DNA of 64,000 bases from assembly GCA_913019905.1 (NCBI GenBank), contig CAJVZD010000007.1, positions 62,001 to 126,000 of the forward strand. The letters are read 5' to 3'. The notes beneath the pieces were generated by a model. That model searched no databases and had not been told where the DNA came from. It was given only the letters and a program-made list of their open reading frames with translations. Position 1 is the stretch's first letter. Each line of letters begins with the position of its first letter. Positions 47,627 through 56,412 of the stretch are shown one piece after another. The translations under genes were made by a program, and so were the position numbers. The DNA comes from an uncultured Cellvibrionales bacterium. Its GTDB lineage: Bacteria > Pseudomonadota > Gammaproteobacteria > Pseudomonadales > Dasaniaceae.

Positions 47627-48181
47627 AGTATTCCCCTATGGTTATTATCGTAGTATTCGCAGCGTTCAGAGAACATGTTTCAGGCTTTACGAAAGTAACG
47701 AATTATTTTTTAGTGTTGTTTACGTCTAATACTGTCCGGGCGCTATTTATTCGCAGCCAACGAATAACAGTCTTTTATATGTTGTCTTATATAAGATATC
47801 AAACATAAGCAATATTTTAATAAGATGCAACTAATTTGTTAACTTTTGTACATAAACTTGTCGGGTAGGCGAGCATGGCTGAAAAGCGACTTTAGTTAAT
47901 CCGCCAATTGAGATTTCTAGTACCTTTACTTGATCTTGACCATAACGTCCGATAAATCATTGACCCCGGACACAGTCTCGACCGAGACAATTGATTTCGA
48001 TAATCCAATGACTCCGGGTACAGAAGCGCGAAAATTGATTTTCGACTTTCCGAATTACCAGCGGATCAAAACGATTACTCTCTGCCAAAGCACACTAAGA
48101 CAATGCGTTCTATTTCGAGGAAATAGAACAGCACGACATCATAAAAAAGAGGAAATCATCGTTAACAAACACAGAATAAAT
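47627..48181. other. intergenic region between the TonB receptor and the SSS symporter
   Basis: A 555-base stretch. A plus-strand frame at 47930-48199 contains an imperfect duplication of about 45 bases (near 47956 and 48003) but no family match, and I do not call it a gene. The operator at 47785 is listed separately. Confidence 0.5.
47785..47796. promoter_or_regulatory. GntR-type operator, TonB receptor copy
   Basis: TCTTATATAAGA is a perfect 12-bp palindrome, about 160 bases upstream of the receptor start. The same core recurs at 52255, 52481 and 55390. Confidence 0.7.
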
Positions 48182-48230
48182 GCTAGTCAGGTCGACTGAT
48201 AATTTAGACTTTTTACGTCGATTGACTAGC
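48182..48230 (-). terminator. hairpin spanning the SSS symporter stop codon
   Basis: GCTAGTCA-TCGAC and GTCGA-TGACTAGC form an interrupted 13-bp stem around a 20-base loop that contains the stop codon (48213-48215). It would end the GH31-SSS transcript; the T-run is modest. Confidence 0.4.
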
Positions 48231-49988
48231 GGGCACGGGATAAACCTCATCCTCGACCGTTTCGGACTGCCGGCCAATATACCCGGAGTATCGCTTGCGC
48301 CAACGCTTGATACTGTAGTAACACCCGAATGCGTTCGCGAGTATGATTAAAAATACTACCGGCCAAAATTCCGGACCAAAACCACCCACAACACCAATTG
48401 GGGAGAAAAACACATACAACCCGGCAATACAGGAAAACAGTGTTATTGAAACCGGCAATGCATAGGCCCAAGGCACCATATCTATCACTTTTTTGCGTTC
48501 AAACTGCCACGGTTTTGCCAGTGGCCTCCAATAGCCGATGATCAGCATAATGGCAATTTCAATAAAAAAGAGTATCGCGTAAAGATGCAGGAAATGAATG
48601 TCAATATAATCGTCAAAAACGAACTTTAGCAAGCCATAAGCAATAACATGGAAAACAATGGCCACCTTCGCAGCAAGCCCGGGAACTCGTTGGGTAAACA
48701 GACCTATCATGACCACAGCGACAACCGGTATATTGTAAAAGCCGGTGAAGACTCGGATCACCTGCCATAAACCTTCCGGTGCGTATTGCAATAACGGCGC
48801 AACAAAAAACGAAAAAATGGCGATTACAATACTGGCGATTTTAGCCACTTTAATCATCTGCGCGTCACTAACCGGGCTCTTTTTTAGTGGCTCGTAAACA
48901 TCCAGACAAAAGAGCGTCGCGGCACTGTTTAACAGGGAATTAAATGAGCTAAATACGGCGCCAAGTAAAACAGCCAGAAAAAACCCTGACATATACACAG
49001 GCAATACGTCTTTGACTAGTTGCGGAAAAGCCAGGTCAATTGATTGCAATCCATCGTCATAAAGATGAAAGGCTATAATTCCCGGCATCATCATCATAAA
49101 GGGTACCAGTATCTTGAAGAAGCCCGAAAATATAACGCCCTTCTGCCCTTCAGCCAAATTCTTAGCGCCGAGGGCGCGCTGAATCACATATTGATTCGTA
49201 CACCAATAAAAGAGATTCGCAAATATCATGCCGGTGAATATCGTGCCGAAGGGTGTTGGGTCGGTCTCGCTGCCGATGGCATTGAGTTTTTCAGTATGCG
49301 TGGTCGCGACTGTTTCTATTCCGGCTAACACGCTGCCGTCGCCCAAGGTGGCAAAGCCCAAGATGGGCACCAACATTCCGATAAACAACAAACCAAATCC
49401 ATTGATCGTGTCGGAGATGGCGACCGCTTTTAAGCCACCGAAAATAGCGTAAAGCCCCCCGACAATACCAACAACTAAAATAGTTAGAACCAAAGCATGA
49501 CTGTAGCCGATATCGAGCAGGGCGGGAACGTCGAACAACCGCATGACTGCGATTGAGCCGGAATACAATACAGATGGAATCGTGATCAGGCCGTAACCGA
49601 CCAAAAACAACACAACAGTTAAACGCCGAACGTCGTCGTCAAAGCGGTTACTTAGAAACTCCGGCAATGTCGCAAACGCGCCCGCCAGGTATTTCGGTAA
49701 AAAGATCAGCGCCATCACAATGGTACTGACTCCCGCGGTAACTTCCCACGCCATGCTGCTCATGTTGTGGCCAAAGGCCGAGCCGTTCAGACCGATCAGC
49801 TGTTCGGCCGACAGATTAGTCAACAACATGGATCCTGCAATAAATACGCCCGTCAATCCTCTTCCCGCCAGGAAATAGCCTTCTTTGGTATCGACTTCAC
49901 CTTTGGTTTTCTGATACGAAACCCACGCCACAATAGCCATAAAGAATGCGCAAGACCCAAACGTCAACAAGATATCATTTGATCCCAT
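48213..49988 (-). CDS. solute:sodium symporter (SSS family, SGLT-like)
   Basis: A 591-residue inner-membrane protein with about 14 helices. Family marks include the N-terminal GYFLAGRGLTGVFIAGSMLLTNLS, AIFGGLKAVAISDTING, and AVFSSFNSLLNSAATLFCLDVYEP with the sodium-site serines. The vSGLT-like pattern suggests sugar uptake driven by Na+. The start is ATG 49988 or TTG 49994, with GGAG upstream. It follows the GH31 gene by about 65 bases on the same strand, so the two form an operon that imports and hydrolyses a glycoside. Confidence 0.92.
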   Translation of the reverse strand: MGSNDILLTFGSCAFFMAIVAWVSYQKTKGEVDTKEGYFLAGRGLTGVFIAGSMLLTNLSAEQLIGLNGSAFGHNMSSMAWEVTAGVSTIVMALIFLPKYLAGAFATLPEFLSNRFDDDVRRLTVVLFLVGYGLITIPSVLYSGSIAVMRLFDVPALLDIGYSHALVLTILVVGIVGGLYAIFGGLKAVAISDTINGFGLLFIGMLVPILGFATLGDGSVLAGIETVATTHTEKLNAIGSETDPTPFGTIFTGMIFANLFYWCTNQYVIQRALGAKNLAEGQKGVIFSGFFKILVPFMMMMPGIIAFHLYDDGLQSIDLAFPQLVKDVLPVYMSGFFLAVLLGAVFSSFNSLLNSAATLFCLDVYEPLKKSPVSDAQMIKVAKIASIVIAIFSFFVAPLLQYAPEGLWQVIRVFTGFYNIPVVAVVMIGLFTQRVPGLAAKVAIVFHVIAYGLLKFVFDDYIDIHFLHLYAILFFIEIAIMLIIGYWRPLAKPWQFERKKVIDMVPWAYALPVSITLFSCIAGLYVFFSPIGVVGGFGPEFWPVVFLIILANAFGCYYSIKRWRKRYSGYIGRQSETVEDEVYPVPASQST

Positions 49989-50053
49989 ATACAACTATTC
50001 TCCACCGCCAAACGGCTAGTTTAAAAAACAGGTTTTAAAAATTAGTTAAAAAG

Positions 50054-52126
50054 TTAGGGTGCCGGCCAGTATTCAACAACCGTTTCTCCGCTGCCAAGTT
50101 CTTCCGTATTCTGAGCAGCAGGACCCATGGGGATTTTTTCTCCCTCTCGCACGAATACCGCGATTTCATCGAGGCCAAGTATTAATGATTCGCAACGCCC
50201 ACCCTCAAAAACGTCGCCGCCGGGGAATCGACACCAACTACCACTCGGTAGATAGAAATCAACCTTACCGCCGGGTTGCAGGCAGGGCACAACCAGCATT
50301 TTATCGCCGAACATAAATTGATCTTCGAACGCCCAAGCGGCCCGATCTTCCGGACACGCCAATACCATAGCCCGTTGTACGGGAATTCCTCGTTTGCTGG
50401 ACGACGACATCGCTTCGCGAAGATAGGGAATCAAGCGATAGCGCAATTGCAAGGCAGCAAATACCGCGGCAGCGGCTTCTTTACCGTAGGACCAAGGTTC
50501 GCGCTGGCCGATGCCATGCAAACGCAGGTGAGCCGAAAAAACCGACAGCTGAGCCCATCGCACATATAATTCCGGATCGCGCTGATCTCCGTAAAAACCA
50601 CCGACATCGGTTGCATAAAATGGTGCGCCGGACATCCCCCAGGACAATCCACCGCGCAAACTTCCTGCCAAACCGCCCCAATCAGCCTGAGGATCGCCCC
50701 CCCACTGCGCAGGATATCGCTGAGAGCCGGTCCAGGAAGAGCGACTAAAAAGAAAGGGGCCGGATTTACAATACCGCTCGGCTGCTTCATACACACAGCG
50801 GTTATATAACAAGCTATACGTGTTATGCAAAACATCCCCATGATCACCGTTGTGGGCCATCATATCGCTCTCGATTTGTTCACCGAAGTCGGCTTTTATC
50901 ATATCGACGCCCAAATCGAACAACGGCTTATGGCTATCTCGCCAAAAAGCATAGGCTTCCGGATGAGTAAAATCGACGATACCTGATTCTGGAAGAGGCG
51001 TTAACACCTCGCCGAAGCAGCTCGTGTCCCATTGATAGCGATAGGTTTCTCCGCTTTTTCGGTCTTTAAGAAGCCAGCCCTTCTTAGCCATGAGTTCGAA
51101 TAAAGGATTTTGTACGGAAACTAAAGGGTATTCCCAAACGCAGACCTTGAAATCGAGAGACTTCAATTCATTAATGACTGCCGCAGGATCGGGATAACGC
51201 TTAGGGTCCCATTCAAATGCAAACCGGGTATCCGTATCTTGCCATGCACGGCCATCGAGCGTAATGACGTCACAGGGCATGTTGTGTTCGCGAACAGCTC
51301 GGGCTGTCGACAGTAATTCATCGACATCTTTATAATAAGCTTTTGACAATATCACACCCAAACTCCACAGCGGTGGTAACGGTGCGCGCCCGGTCAGCCC
51401 AGAATACTGTTCAATTATTGAGGCGCCATCGTCGGCCCCCAGTAAAAATACATCCGCTGAGCTATCCTCCACCAACACGCCGTAAGCTCTTTGCGACCAC
51501 GACGCAAACCCAACCCCGTGAGTGACCGGTGCCGGTGTATGAACGAAAACGCCCCAGCCATTAGGACTCCAGGCAAACGGTGTGTTTTTATAAGATATTT
51601 CAGCATTCACACCTAAAGCATCGTGATTATAGGATCGAACTAGCTGCCCGCGCTTATCGAGCCGCCCCCACTTTTCCCCTAACCCATATACCGGTTCATT
51701 AGACTCCAGTTCGAAACTGAAAAACCAACCGTTATCGACACGGGCGACCGGCGGCAGCCGAAACTGACGCACAAAATGACCATCGGACGCAGATCTCTGA
51801 ACACGCCGAGAACCTTTTTTCAGCTCGAAAGACAAGGGCTGATGATGTACTGTCAGTGTGTAACCCGCCCCCTCAATAAGCGATCGCTCATCGTCACTTT
51901 CAACCTGTATCGCAGCCGCCACAGGTTCATCGACTAACATGCCGTATTCGCCGAAATCGCGTTCGCCAAAGCGTAAACGAGCGCCAAAGCTATGCAGAGA
52001 AATAATTAACGACCCTTCGGTTGTGGCGATTGATGCAGTATCTTGTCCAAGGAGTTGGACTTTCCCACAGACAGACAACTGTGGAAAATCGTCCCAGCTT
52101 GGGGCCGCCGAATTAAAGCTAACCAT
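50054..52126 (-). CDS. GH31 family alpha-glycosidase (YicI/alpha-xylosidase-like)
   Basis: A 690-residue retaining glycosidase. The catalytic nucleophile is Asp413 (KADFGE) and the acid/base Asp478 (WGGDPQADW); these positions nearly match those of E. coli YicI. The N-terminal galactose-mutarotase-like domain and the C-terminal beta domains are complete. No signal peptide is seen, so it acts in the cytoplasm after import. The substrate-binding strand reads LDGRAWQDTDTRFAFEWDP. It lacks the KRVMW-like motif I recall for sulfoquinovosidases, so alpha-xylosidase or alpha-glucosidase activity is more likely. AGGAGACGAAATAG precedes the ATG. Confidence 0.92.
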   Translation of the reverse strand: MVSFNSAAPSWDDFPQLSVCGKVQLLGQDTASIATTEGSLIISLHSFGARLRFGERDFGEYGMLVDEPVAAAIQVESDDERSLIEGAGYTLTVHHQPLSFELKKGSRRVQRSASDGHFVRQFRLPPVARVDNGWFFSFELESNEPVYGLGEKWGRLDKRGQLVRSYNHDALGVNAEISYKNTPFAWSPNGWGVFVHTPAPVTHGVGFASWSQRAYGVLVEDSSADVFLLGADDGASIIEQYSGLTGRAPLPPLWSLGVILSKAYYKDVDELLSTARAVREHNMPCDVITLDGRAWQDTDTRFAFEWDPKRYPDPAAVINELKSLDFKVCVWEYPLVSVQNPLFELMAKKGWLLKDRKSGETYRYQWDTSCFGEVLTPLPESGIVDFTHPEAYAFWRDSHKPLFDLGVDMIKADFGEQIESDMMAHNGDHGDVLHNTYSLLYNRCVYEAAERYCKSGPFLFSRSSWTGSQRYPAQWGGDPQADWGGLAGSLRGGLSWGMSGAPFYATDVGGFYGDQRDPELYVRWAQLSVFSAHLRLHGIGQREPWSYGKEAAAAVFAALQLRYRLIPYLREAMSSSSKRGIPVQRAMVLACPEDRAAWAFEDQFMFGDKMLVVPCLQPGGKVDFYLPSGSWCRFPGGDVFEGGRCESLILGLDEIAVFVREGEKIPMGPAAQNTEELGSGETVVEYWPAP

Positions 52127-52250
52127 CTATTTCGTCTCCTAAAAACATCTGCTCTTCAAAATCAAAATGCGATCTGTGATTCCACAACAGCGGCCACCAC
52201 CATTTTCTGACACATGGGTTATCGTAATGGTAATGGAATCGACATCTTGT

Positions 52251-52283
52251 AATTCTTATATAAGTTATAAGATACGTTATCTT
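52251..52283. promoter_or_regulatory. GntR-type operator cluster upstream of the GH31-SSS operon
   Basis: CTTATATAAG at 52255-52264 is followed at once by AAGATA-CGT-TATCTT (52269-52283), a related inverted repeat. The pair lies about 130 bases upstream of the GH31 start in the divergent region with the second gntR. Confidence 0.65.
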
Positions 52284-52480
52284 GTTGCAAAATGAAAGTC
52301 AATGAAGCCAATGGCCCGACAAGCCCTCTAACAGACCTTACTGACTACACTGTAGCACCCAGCCTTCTGAGACGGATTTATTCGACGACATTTCAAGCCG
52401 ATTGGGTGACCTTTGACTTGCATCAACCAATTCCTTGCTTTTACCGGAATGGGAGCTTTCCCCAAACTTCGAAAAAAACT

Positions 52481-52494
52481 ATCTTATATAAGAT
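52481..52494. promoter_or_regulatory. GntR-type operator upstream of gntR-2
   Basis: ATCTTATATAAGAT is a perfect 14-bp palindrome 80 bases upstream of the GntR start, consistent with autoregulation. It is the longest symmetric form of the motif in the window. Confidence 0.75.
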
Positions 52495-52574
52495 GCTTCT
52501 ATCGATATAACTACCCGATTTTTTGCGGCCGACTTAAGACCGACATCGAACTTACTTAGACGAAGTAGATTATT

Positions 52575-53312
52575 ATGCACAGCACAGCTGACATGAACAA
52601 CACGGTAGGATCCCGGCCTCTATACAAACAAGTTTACGATAGCCTAGCCAATCGTATATCCGAGGGTGATTGGAAGCCGGCACAGAGTCTTCCCAGTGAA
52701 TTTGCACTGGCAGCGGAACTCGGCGTGAGCCAGGGAACCGTGCGCAAAGCGCTCACCGAGCTCGAAACTGACAAGGTCGTCGAACGCCGACAAGGCAAGG
52801 GAACATTTGTGTCCGAACACACAGATGAAGATTCTAATTTTCGATTCTTTCGACTCACCCGTCGGGACGGGTCACGCCTAATGCCAACAGGAAAAATTGA
52901 ATCAATCCATCGACGACCGGCAAATCGACTAGAAAGGACAGTTTTCGGATTTGAAGAAAGTGATGATGTCATCGAAATTTGCCGACTCCGTATTGTCGAC
53001 GATCTACCCTGCGCTACCGAAAACATCGTAATACCGCATAGACTGTTTCCCGATATTGAAAAATCGACCTCGCTGACCACATCCCTATACCCGCTCTATC
53101 AGCGAGAGTTTGGCATTCATGTTGTAAACGCTGAAGAGCAGCTACGAAGCGAAATTGCGAACAAGCAGCAGGCTAAACGGTTAAAGGCCCCGATCGGAAC
53201 TCCGCTTTTACGGGTCGACCGCATCGCACACACTATTCACGGTCAAGCGGTAGAGCGCCGCACGAGTCGCCTGGATACCCGCAATTATTCCTACTCGGTC
53301 ATGGTGAACTAG
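52575..53312 (+). CDS. GntR/UTRA-family transcriptional regulator, second copy
   Basis: A 245-residue regulator, paralogous to the one at 43335. The DNA-binding helix sequence LPSEFALAAELGVSQGTVRKAL differs there by one conservative residue. The UTRA domain is more divergent, implying a different or related ligand. The gene is divergent from GH31-SSS, with three palindromic operator units in the shared 448-base region. It most likely represses that operon, the TonB receptor and the reductase-dioxygenase operon until a sugar-like inducer binds. Confidence 0.94.
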   Translation: MHSTADMNNTVGSRPLYKQVYDSLANRISEGDWKPAQSLPSEFALAAELGVSQGTVRKALTELETDKVVERRQGKGTFVSEHTDEDSNFRFFRLTRRDGSRLMPTGKIESIHRRPANRLERTVFGFEESDDVIEICRLRIVDDLPCATENIVIPHRLFPDIEKSTSLTTSLYPLYQREFGIHVVNAEEQLRSEIANKQQAKRLKAPIGTPLLRVDRIAHTIHGQAVERRTSRLDTRNYSYSVMVN

Positions 53313-53341
53313 ATAGTGATCCAGCCGCTCAACACCGTTGA

Positions 53342-55060
53342 CTAATCATTTGTCTGTAAAGCGGCCTCTCCGTCGATATTCTCGCCGTTATCAATAAAGA
53401 GAATCGCATCGTGAATGGTTGAGAACATACATTGTTTGTTCAGATGGTCATGTAAGGAGGAGCATTTAATTGCGTCCCTTACCGGTCCAATCGCATTACT
53501 AATACAGAACTCTACATCTTGATTCCTGAAATTTTCTATCACCTGTTGCAACATCAGTATCGCGGTACTGTCCACGCTATTGACCGCTTCAGCATCAAAA
53601 ATGACATACTTTAAAGACTGGGTTTTCCGCGATTTTACCCAGGCATAAAGCCGCTGTACAAAATAGTCCTTATTAGCAAAATAGAGAGGTGCATCAAAAC
53701 GAAATATCAGTACATCATCACGGACGACCGCTTCGGTAAAACGGTTAACATTACGAAAAAGTCGCCCTCCTTGAATCGCCCCAAGCTCAGTCATATGGGG
53801 ATTGGCAGTATTGTATAACACCATAAATATCGACAAGGTCACTCCTATCAGTAAACCTTGTTGCACACCGAGCACTAAAGTAATGGAAAACGTCGCCAGC
53901 AAAATGAAAAACTCTCGTCGGTTTTGCCTGAACAGGTCGCGCATTTGTCCGTATTTGAAGAGACCGGCAACGGAAATAATGATTATCGCCGACAGCAAAA
54001 CTTTTGGCGGGGGGTAACTGGTAAAAAAGGGCGTAAGAAAAAAGATGGTGATGAGTATAAAAAAGGAAGATACCAACGCAGACACCTGAGTTAATGCGCC
54101 GGCGCCTCTGAATGCGGCACTTCTAGAAAAACTGGCAGACACGGGAAACGCTTTGAAAAAAGCGCCGACAAAGTTAGCTGCACCGACCGCCAACAACTCC
54201 TGATTCGGTTTGGCAGTAATCCGATCGGTGGGGTTTTCCTGAGATTTACAGATAGACATGGTGCCAACATACCCCATCAATGCAACCGTCATTGCGACGG
54301 GCACCAGGTCTTTGAGATCAGCCAGAGAGGTTTGAGGTATCGATAGCGCAGGAAGCCCCTGGGGAATCGACGAGACCACGTCAACACCGTAACCTTGAAT
54401 ATTCCAAAGGCCGGAACAAATCATACCTACCACCAGCAAAATCAGTGAATAGGGCAAACCGGGCCATAATTTCTTGGGATAGATCATAAACAACAGACCC
54501 GCAAGACCGATGCCTATCGTGACCCAATTCCAATTATTCATTTCCAGCACAAGTTGATAAAGCAATTCAAAAATATTGCCGCCAACCACGTCTATTCCGA
54601 GCATACTTTCAAACTGACTGCTCATTATGATGAGTGCTGCGGCTGAGGTATAACCGACAATAACGGGATACGATAGAAAATTGGCGATAAAGCCAAATTT
54701 GATGAATCCAAAAAAGCACTGAATTAAACCGACCATTAAAGTCAGGGTGATGGCAAGCTCAAGGTATTTATCGCTGCCCGGCTCAGCCAATACACTTAAA
54801 CCTGTAATGATCAATATGGAATCGAGAGCAACGGGTCCCATGGAAATTTTGTTAGATGTACCCAGTAGAGCATAAATAACGGGAGGAAATATGCAGGCAT
54901 ACAAGCCATACTCGGGCGGTAGTCCTGCCACTATAGCGTAACCCATACCCTGCGGTATGAGCATGACAGCAATGGTAATACCGGAAAAAAGATCGTGTTT
55001 GAAAATACCTTGATTATAACCTCGCAACCACAATAGCCCGGGAAATAATTTGTACCACAT
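53342..55060 (-). CDS. SulP-family anion transporter with STAS domain
   Basis: A 572-residue protein: about 11-12 helices, with the SulP signature LFSGITIAVMLIPQGMGYAIVAGLPPEYGLYA, here split as GITIAVMLIPQGMG and AIVAGLPPEYGLYA. A cytoplasmic STAS domain (about 440-555, VNSVDSTAILMLQQ) follows. It would carry sulfate, bicarbonate or another anion. The ATG at 55060 (MWYKLFPGLLWL) with AAGG upstream is chosen over 55135. It converges on gntR-2 and stands beside the reductase-dioxygenase operon; a role in the regulon is possible only if the substrate carries sulfur. Confidence 0.92.
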   Translation of the reverse strand: MWYKLFPGLLWLRGYNQGIFKHDLFSGITIAVMLIPQGMGYAIVAGLPPEYGLYACIFPPVIYALLGTSNKISMGPVALDSILIITGLSVLAEPGSDKYLELAITLTLMVGLIQCFFGFIKFGFIANFLSYPVIVGYTSAAALIIMSSQFESMLGIDVVGGNIFELLYQLVLEMNNWNWVTIGIGLAGLLFMIYPKKLWPGLPYSLILLVVGMICSGLWNIQGYGVDVVSSIPQGLPALSIPQTSLADLKDLVPVAMTVALMGYVGTMSICKSQENPTDRITAKPNQELLAVGAANFVGAFFKAFPVSASFSRSAAFRGAGALTQVSALVSSFFILITIFFLTPFFTSYPPPKVLLSAIIIISVAGLFKYGQMRDLFRQNRREFFILLATFSITLVLGVQQGLLIGVTLSIFMVLYNTANPHMTELGAIQGGRLFRNVNRFTEAVVRDDVLIFRFDAPLYFANKDYFVQRLYAWVKSRKTQSLKYVIFDAEAVNSVDSTAILMLQQVIENFRNQDVEFCISNAIGPVRDAIKCSSLHDHLNKQCMFSTIHDAILFIDNGENIDGEAALQTND

Positions 55061-55441
55061 AGCCTTAAACTCCCTTAAACCCGTAAAACAGAATCTTAAT
55101 ACTAACGCAAGAACACCACCGAGACGCACTCGCAAACCATTGTCTGATGAAAAACGCTATATTTCGAACACATCAGATACTTAAACTCTCAGCCCAGTAA
55201 CATCCCACCCACGCTTTTCTCGAATCCGCGCTAACATGGTGAATCGATCCAGAAATAACAGATCAAAGCTCTTAGCCAGCCCATAGGCTGCGCCGTAACA
55301 TTGACTCATGATATTCAGCGAACTCAAAAAGCTCACAATCACAGCCCCAACGGAAAAGATTAAGGAAAATTGCATTGACAAAACATATGTCTTATATAAG
55401 ATACATGATATCACTAATTCTTCATTCTTTGCGAGGCGAAC
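55061..55441. other. divergent region between SulP and the aldo-keto reductase
   Basis: A minus-strand frame at 55181-55459 crosses the region but runs through the operator and the reductase start, so I do not accept it. The only clear features are the promoter and operator at 55375-55405. Confidence 0.5.
55375..55405 (+). promoter_or_regulatory. promoter with GntR-type operator, reductase-dioxygenase operon
   Basis: A consensus TTGACA at 55375-55380 is followed by TCTTATATAAGA at 55390-55401, which lies where the -10 box should be. A repressor on this palindrome would block the promoter. The reductase ATG is 40 bases further on. Confidence 0.65.
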
Positions 55442-56401
55442 ATGTCGGACCACGATCAATCGAATATCGGACTGGGCTTATGGAAGGTCCCTAATTCACA
55501 CTGCGCCGACGTGGTCTACGATGCTATAAAAGTCGGTTACCGCCATTTGGACAACGCCTGCGATTACGGCAACGAAGTCGAAGTTGGCCAGGGAATAGCT
55601 CGCGCGATTGCCGATGGACTGTGCACACGAGAAGAATTAACTATAGTCTCTAAACTGTGGAATACCTATCACAGCAAAGAACACGTAAAACCAGCACTGG
55701 AAAAAACCCTCGCTGACTTAGGTCTCGATTATCTGGATTCCTACCTTATTCATTTTCCTATTGCCCAGCCATTTGTGGACTTCGAAACTCGTTACCCTCC
55801 CGAGTGGATCTTTGACCCGGAAGCCGACACAGCTGAGATGAAAACGGCTCCCGTGCCACTCATTGAAACGTGGCGCGCAATGGAAGATTTAGTACAACAA
55901 GGATTAGTAAAAAGCATCGGCATTTGCAATTACAATTCGGGGCTTCTTAATGATTTGATGTCTTATGCCGTCATTAAACCCGCCGATTTGCAGATAGAAT
56001 CTCACCCCTACTTAACCCAAGAACGCTTGATTCGTCTAGCCAAAAGCTACGGCATAAACGTCACAGCATTCTCTCCTCTGGGCGCTCTATCCTATTTTGA
56101 ACTCGACATGGCAGACGCCCTGGAGTCCGTATTAACGCAAACCGTCGTCACAGAGACCGCGCAAAAACACGCTAAAACGCCGGCACAAGTCGTACTGCGA
56201 TGGAATACACAACGGGGCTGCAACGTCATCGCTAAAAGCTCTAAACTTGATCGACTAAAAGAAAACATCGACATTTTCGACTTTTCTTTGTCAGACCAGG
56301 AAATGGCCGAAATATCGGCCTTAAACAAGAATCGCCGATTTAACGATCCCGGCGACTTCTGTGAAGCCGCATTTGGTAAATTTTGCGCAATTTACGACTA
56401 A
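55442..56401 (+). CDS. aldo-keto reductase, xylose-reductase-like
   Basis: A 319-residue NAD(P)H-dependent reductase. The catalytic tetrad is Asp37, Tyr42, Lys71 and His104 (HLDNACDYGNE, IVSKLWN, YLIHFP). The sequence is unusually close to the xylose-reductase/AKR2 type: SHPYLTQERLIRLA, LRWNTQRGCNVIAKSS and the C-terminal FNDPGDFCEAAFGKF. It would interconvert an aldose and its polyol, or reduce another sugar aldehyde. GAGGCGAAC precedes the ATG. It lies under a CTTATATAAG operator and is followed 11 bases later by a dioxygenase gene. Confidence 0.92.
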   Translation: MSDHDQSNIGLGLWKVPNSHCADVVYDAIKVGYRHLDNACDYGNEVEVGQGIARAIADGLCTREELTIVSKLWNTYHSKEHVKPALEKTLADLGLDYLDSYLIHFPIAQPFVDFETRYPPEWIFDPEADTAEMKTAPVPLIETWRAMEDLVQQGLVKSIGICNYNSGLLNDLMSYAVIKPADLQIESHPYLTQERLIRLAKSYGINVTAFSPLGALSYFELDMADALESVLTQTVVTETAQKHAKTPAQVVLRWNTQRGCNVIAKSSKLDRLKENIDIFDFSLSDQEMAEISALNKNRRFNDPGDFCEAAFGKFCAIYD

Positions 56402-56412
56402 GGGAAAGTAAC

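Noticed and set aside
47930..48199. 89-codon plus-strand frame upstream of the SSS symporter
   Set aside because: Its start lacks a ribosome binding site, the sequence contains an imperfect internal duplication and no family pattern, and it overlaps the symporter's terminator hairpin.
50054..52126. GH31 as a classical sulfoquinovosidase
   Set aside because: The position where I recall the sulfonate-binding Arg and Trp reads TDTRFAFEWD here, and the overall pattern is closer to YicI-type alpha-xylosidases. I kept sulfoquinovose only as a hypothesis for the wider cluster.
55181..55459. 92-codon minus-strand frame between SulP and the reductase
   Set aside because: It runs across the operator, the promoter and the start of the reductase gene, and has no ribosome binding site or family features.
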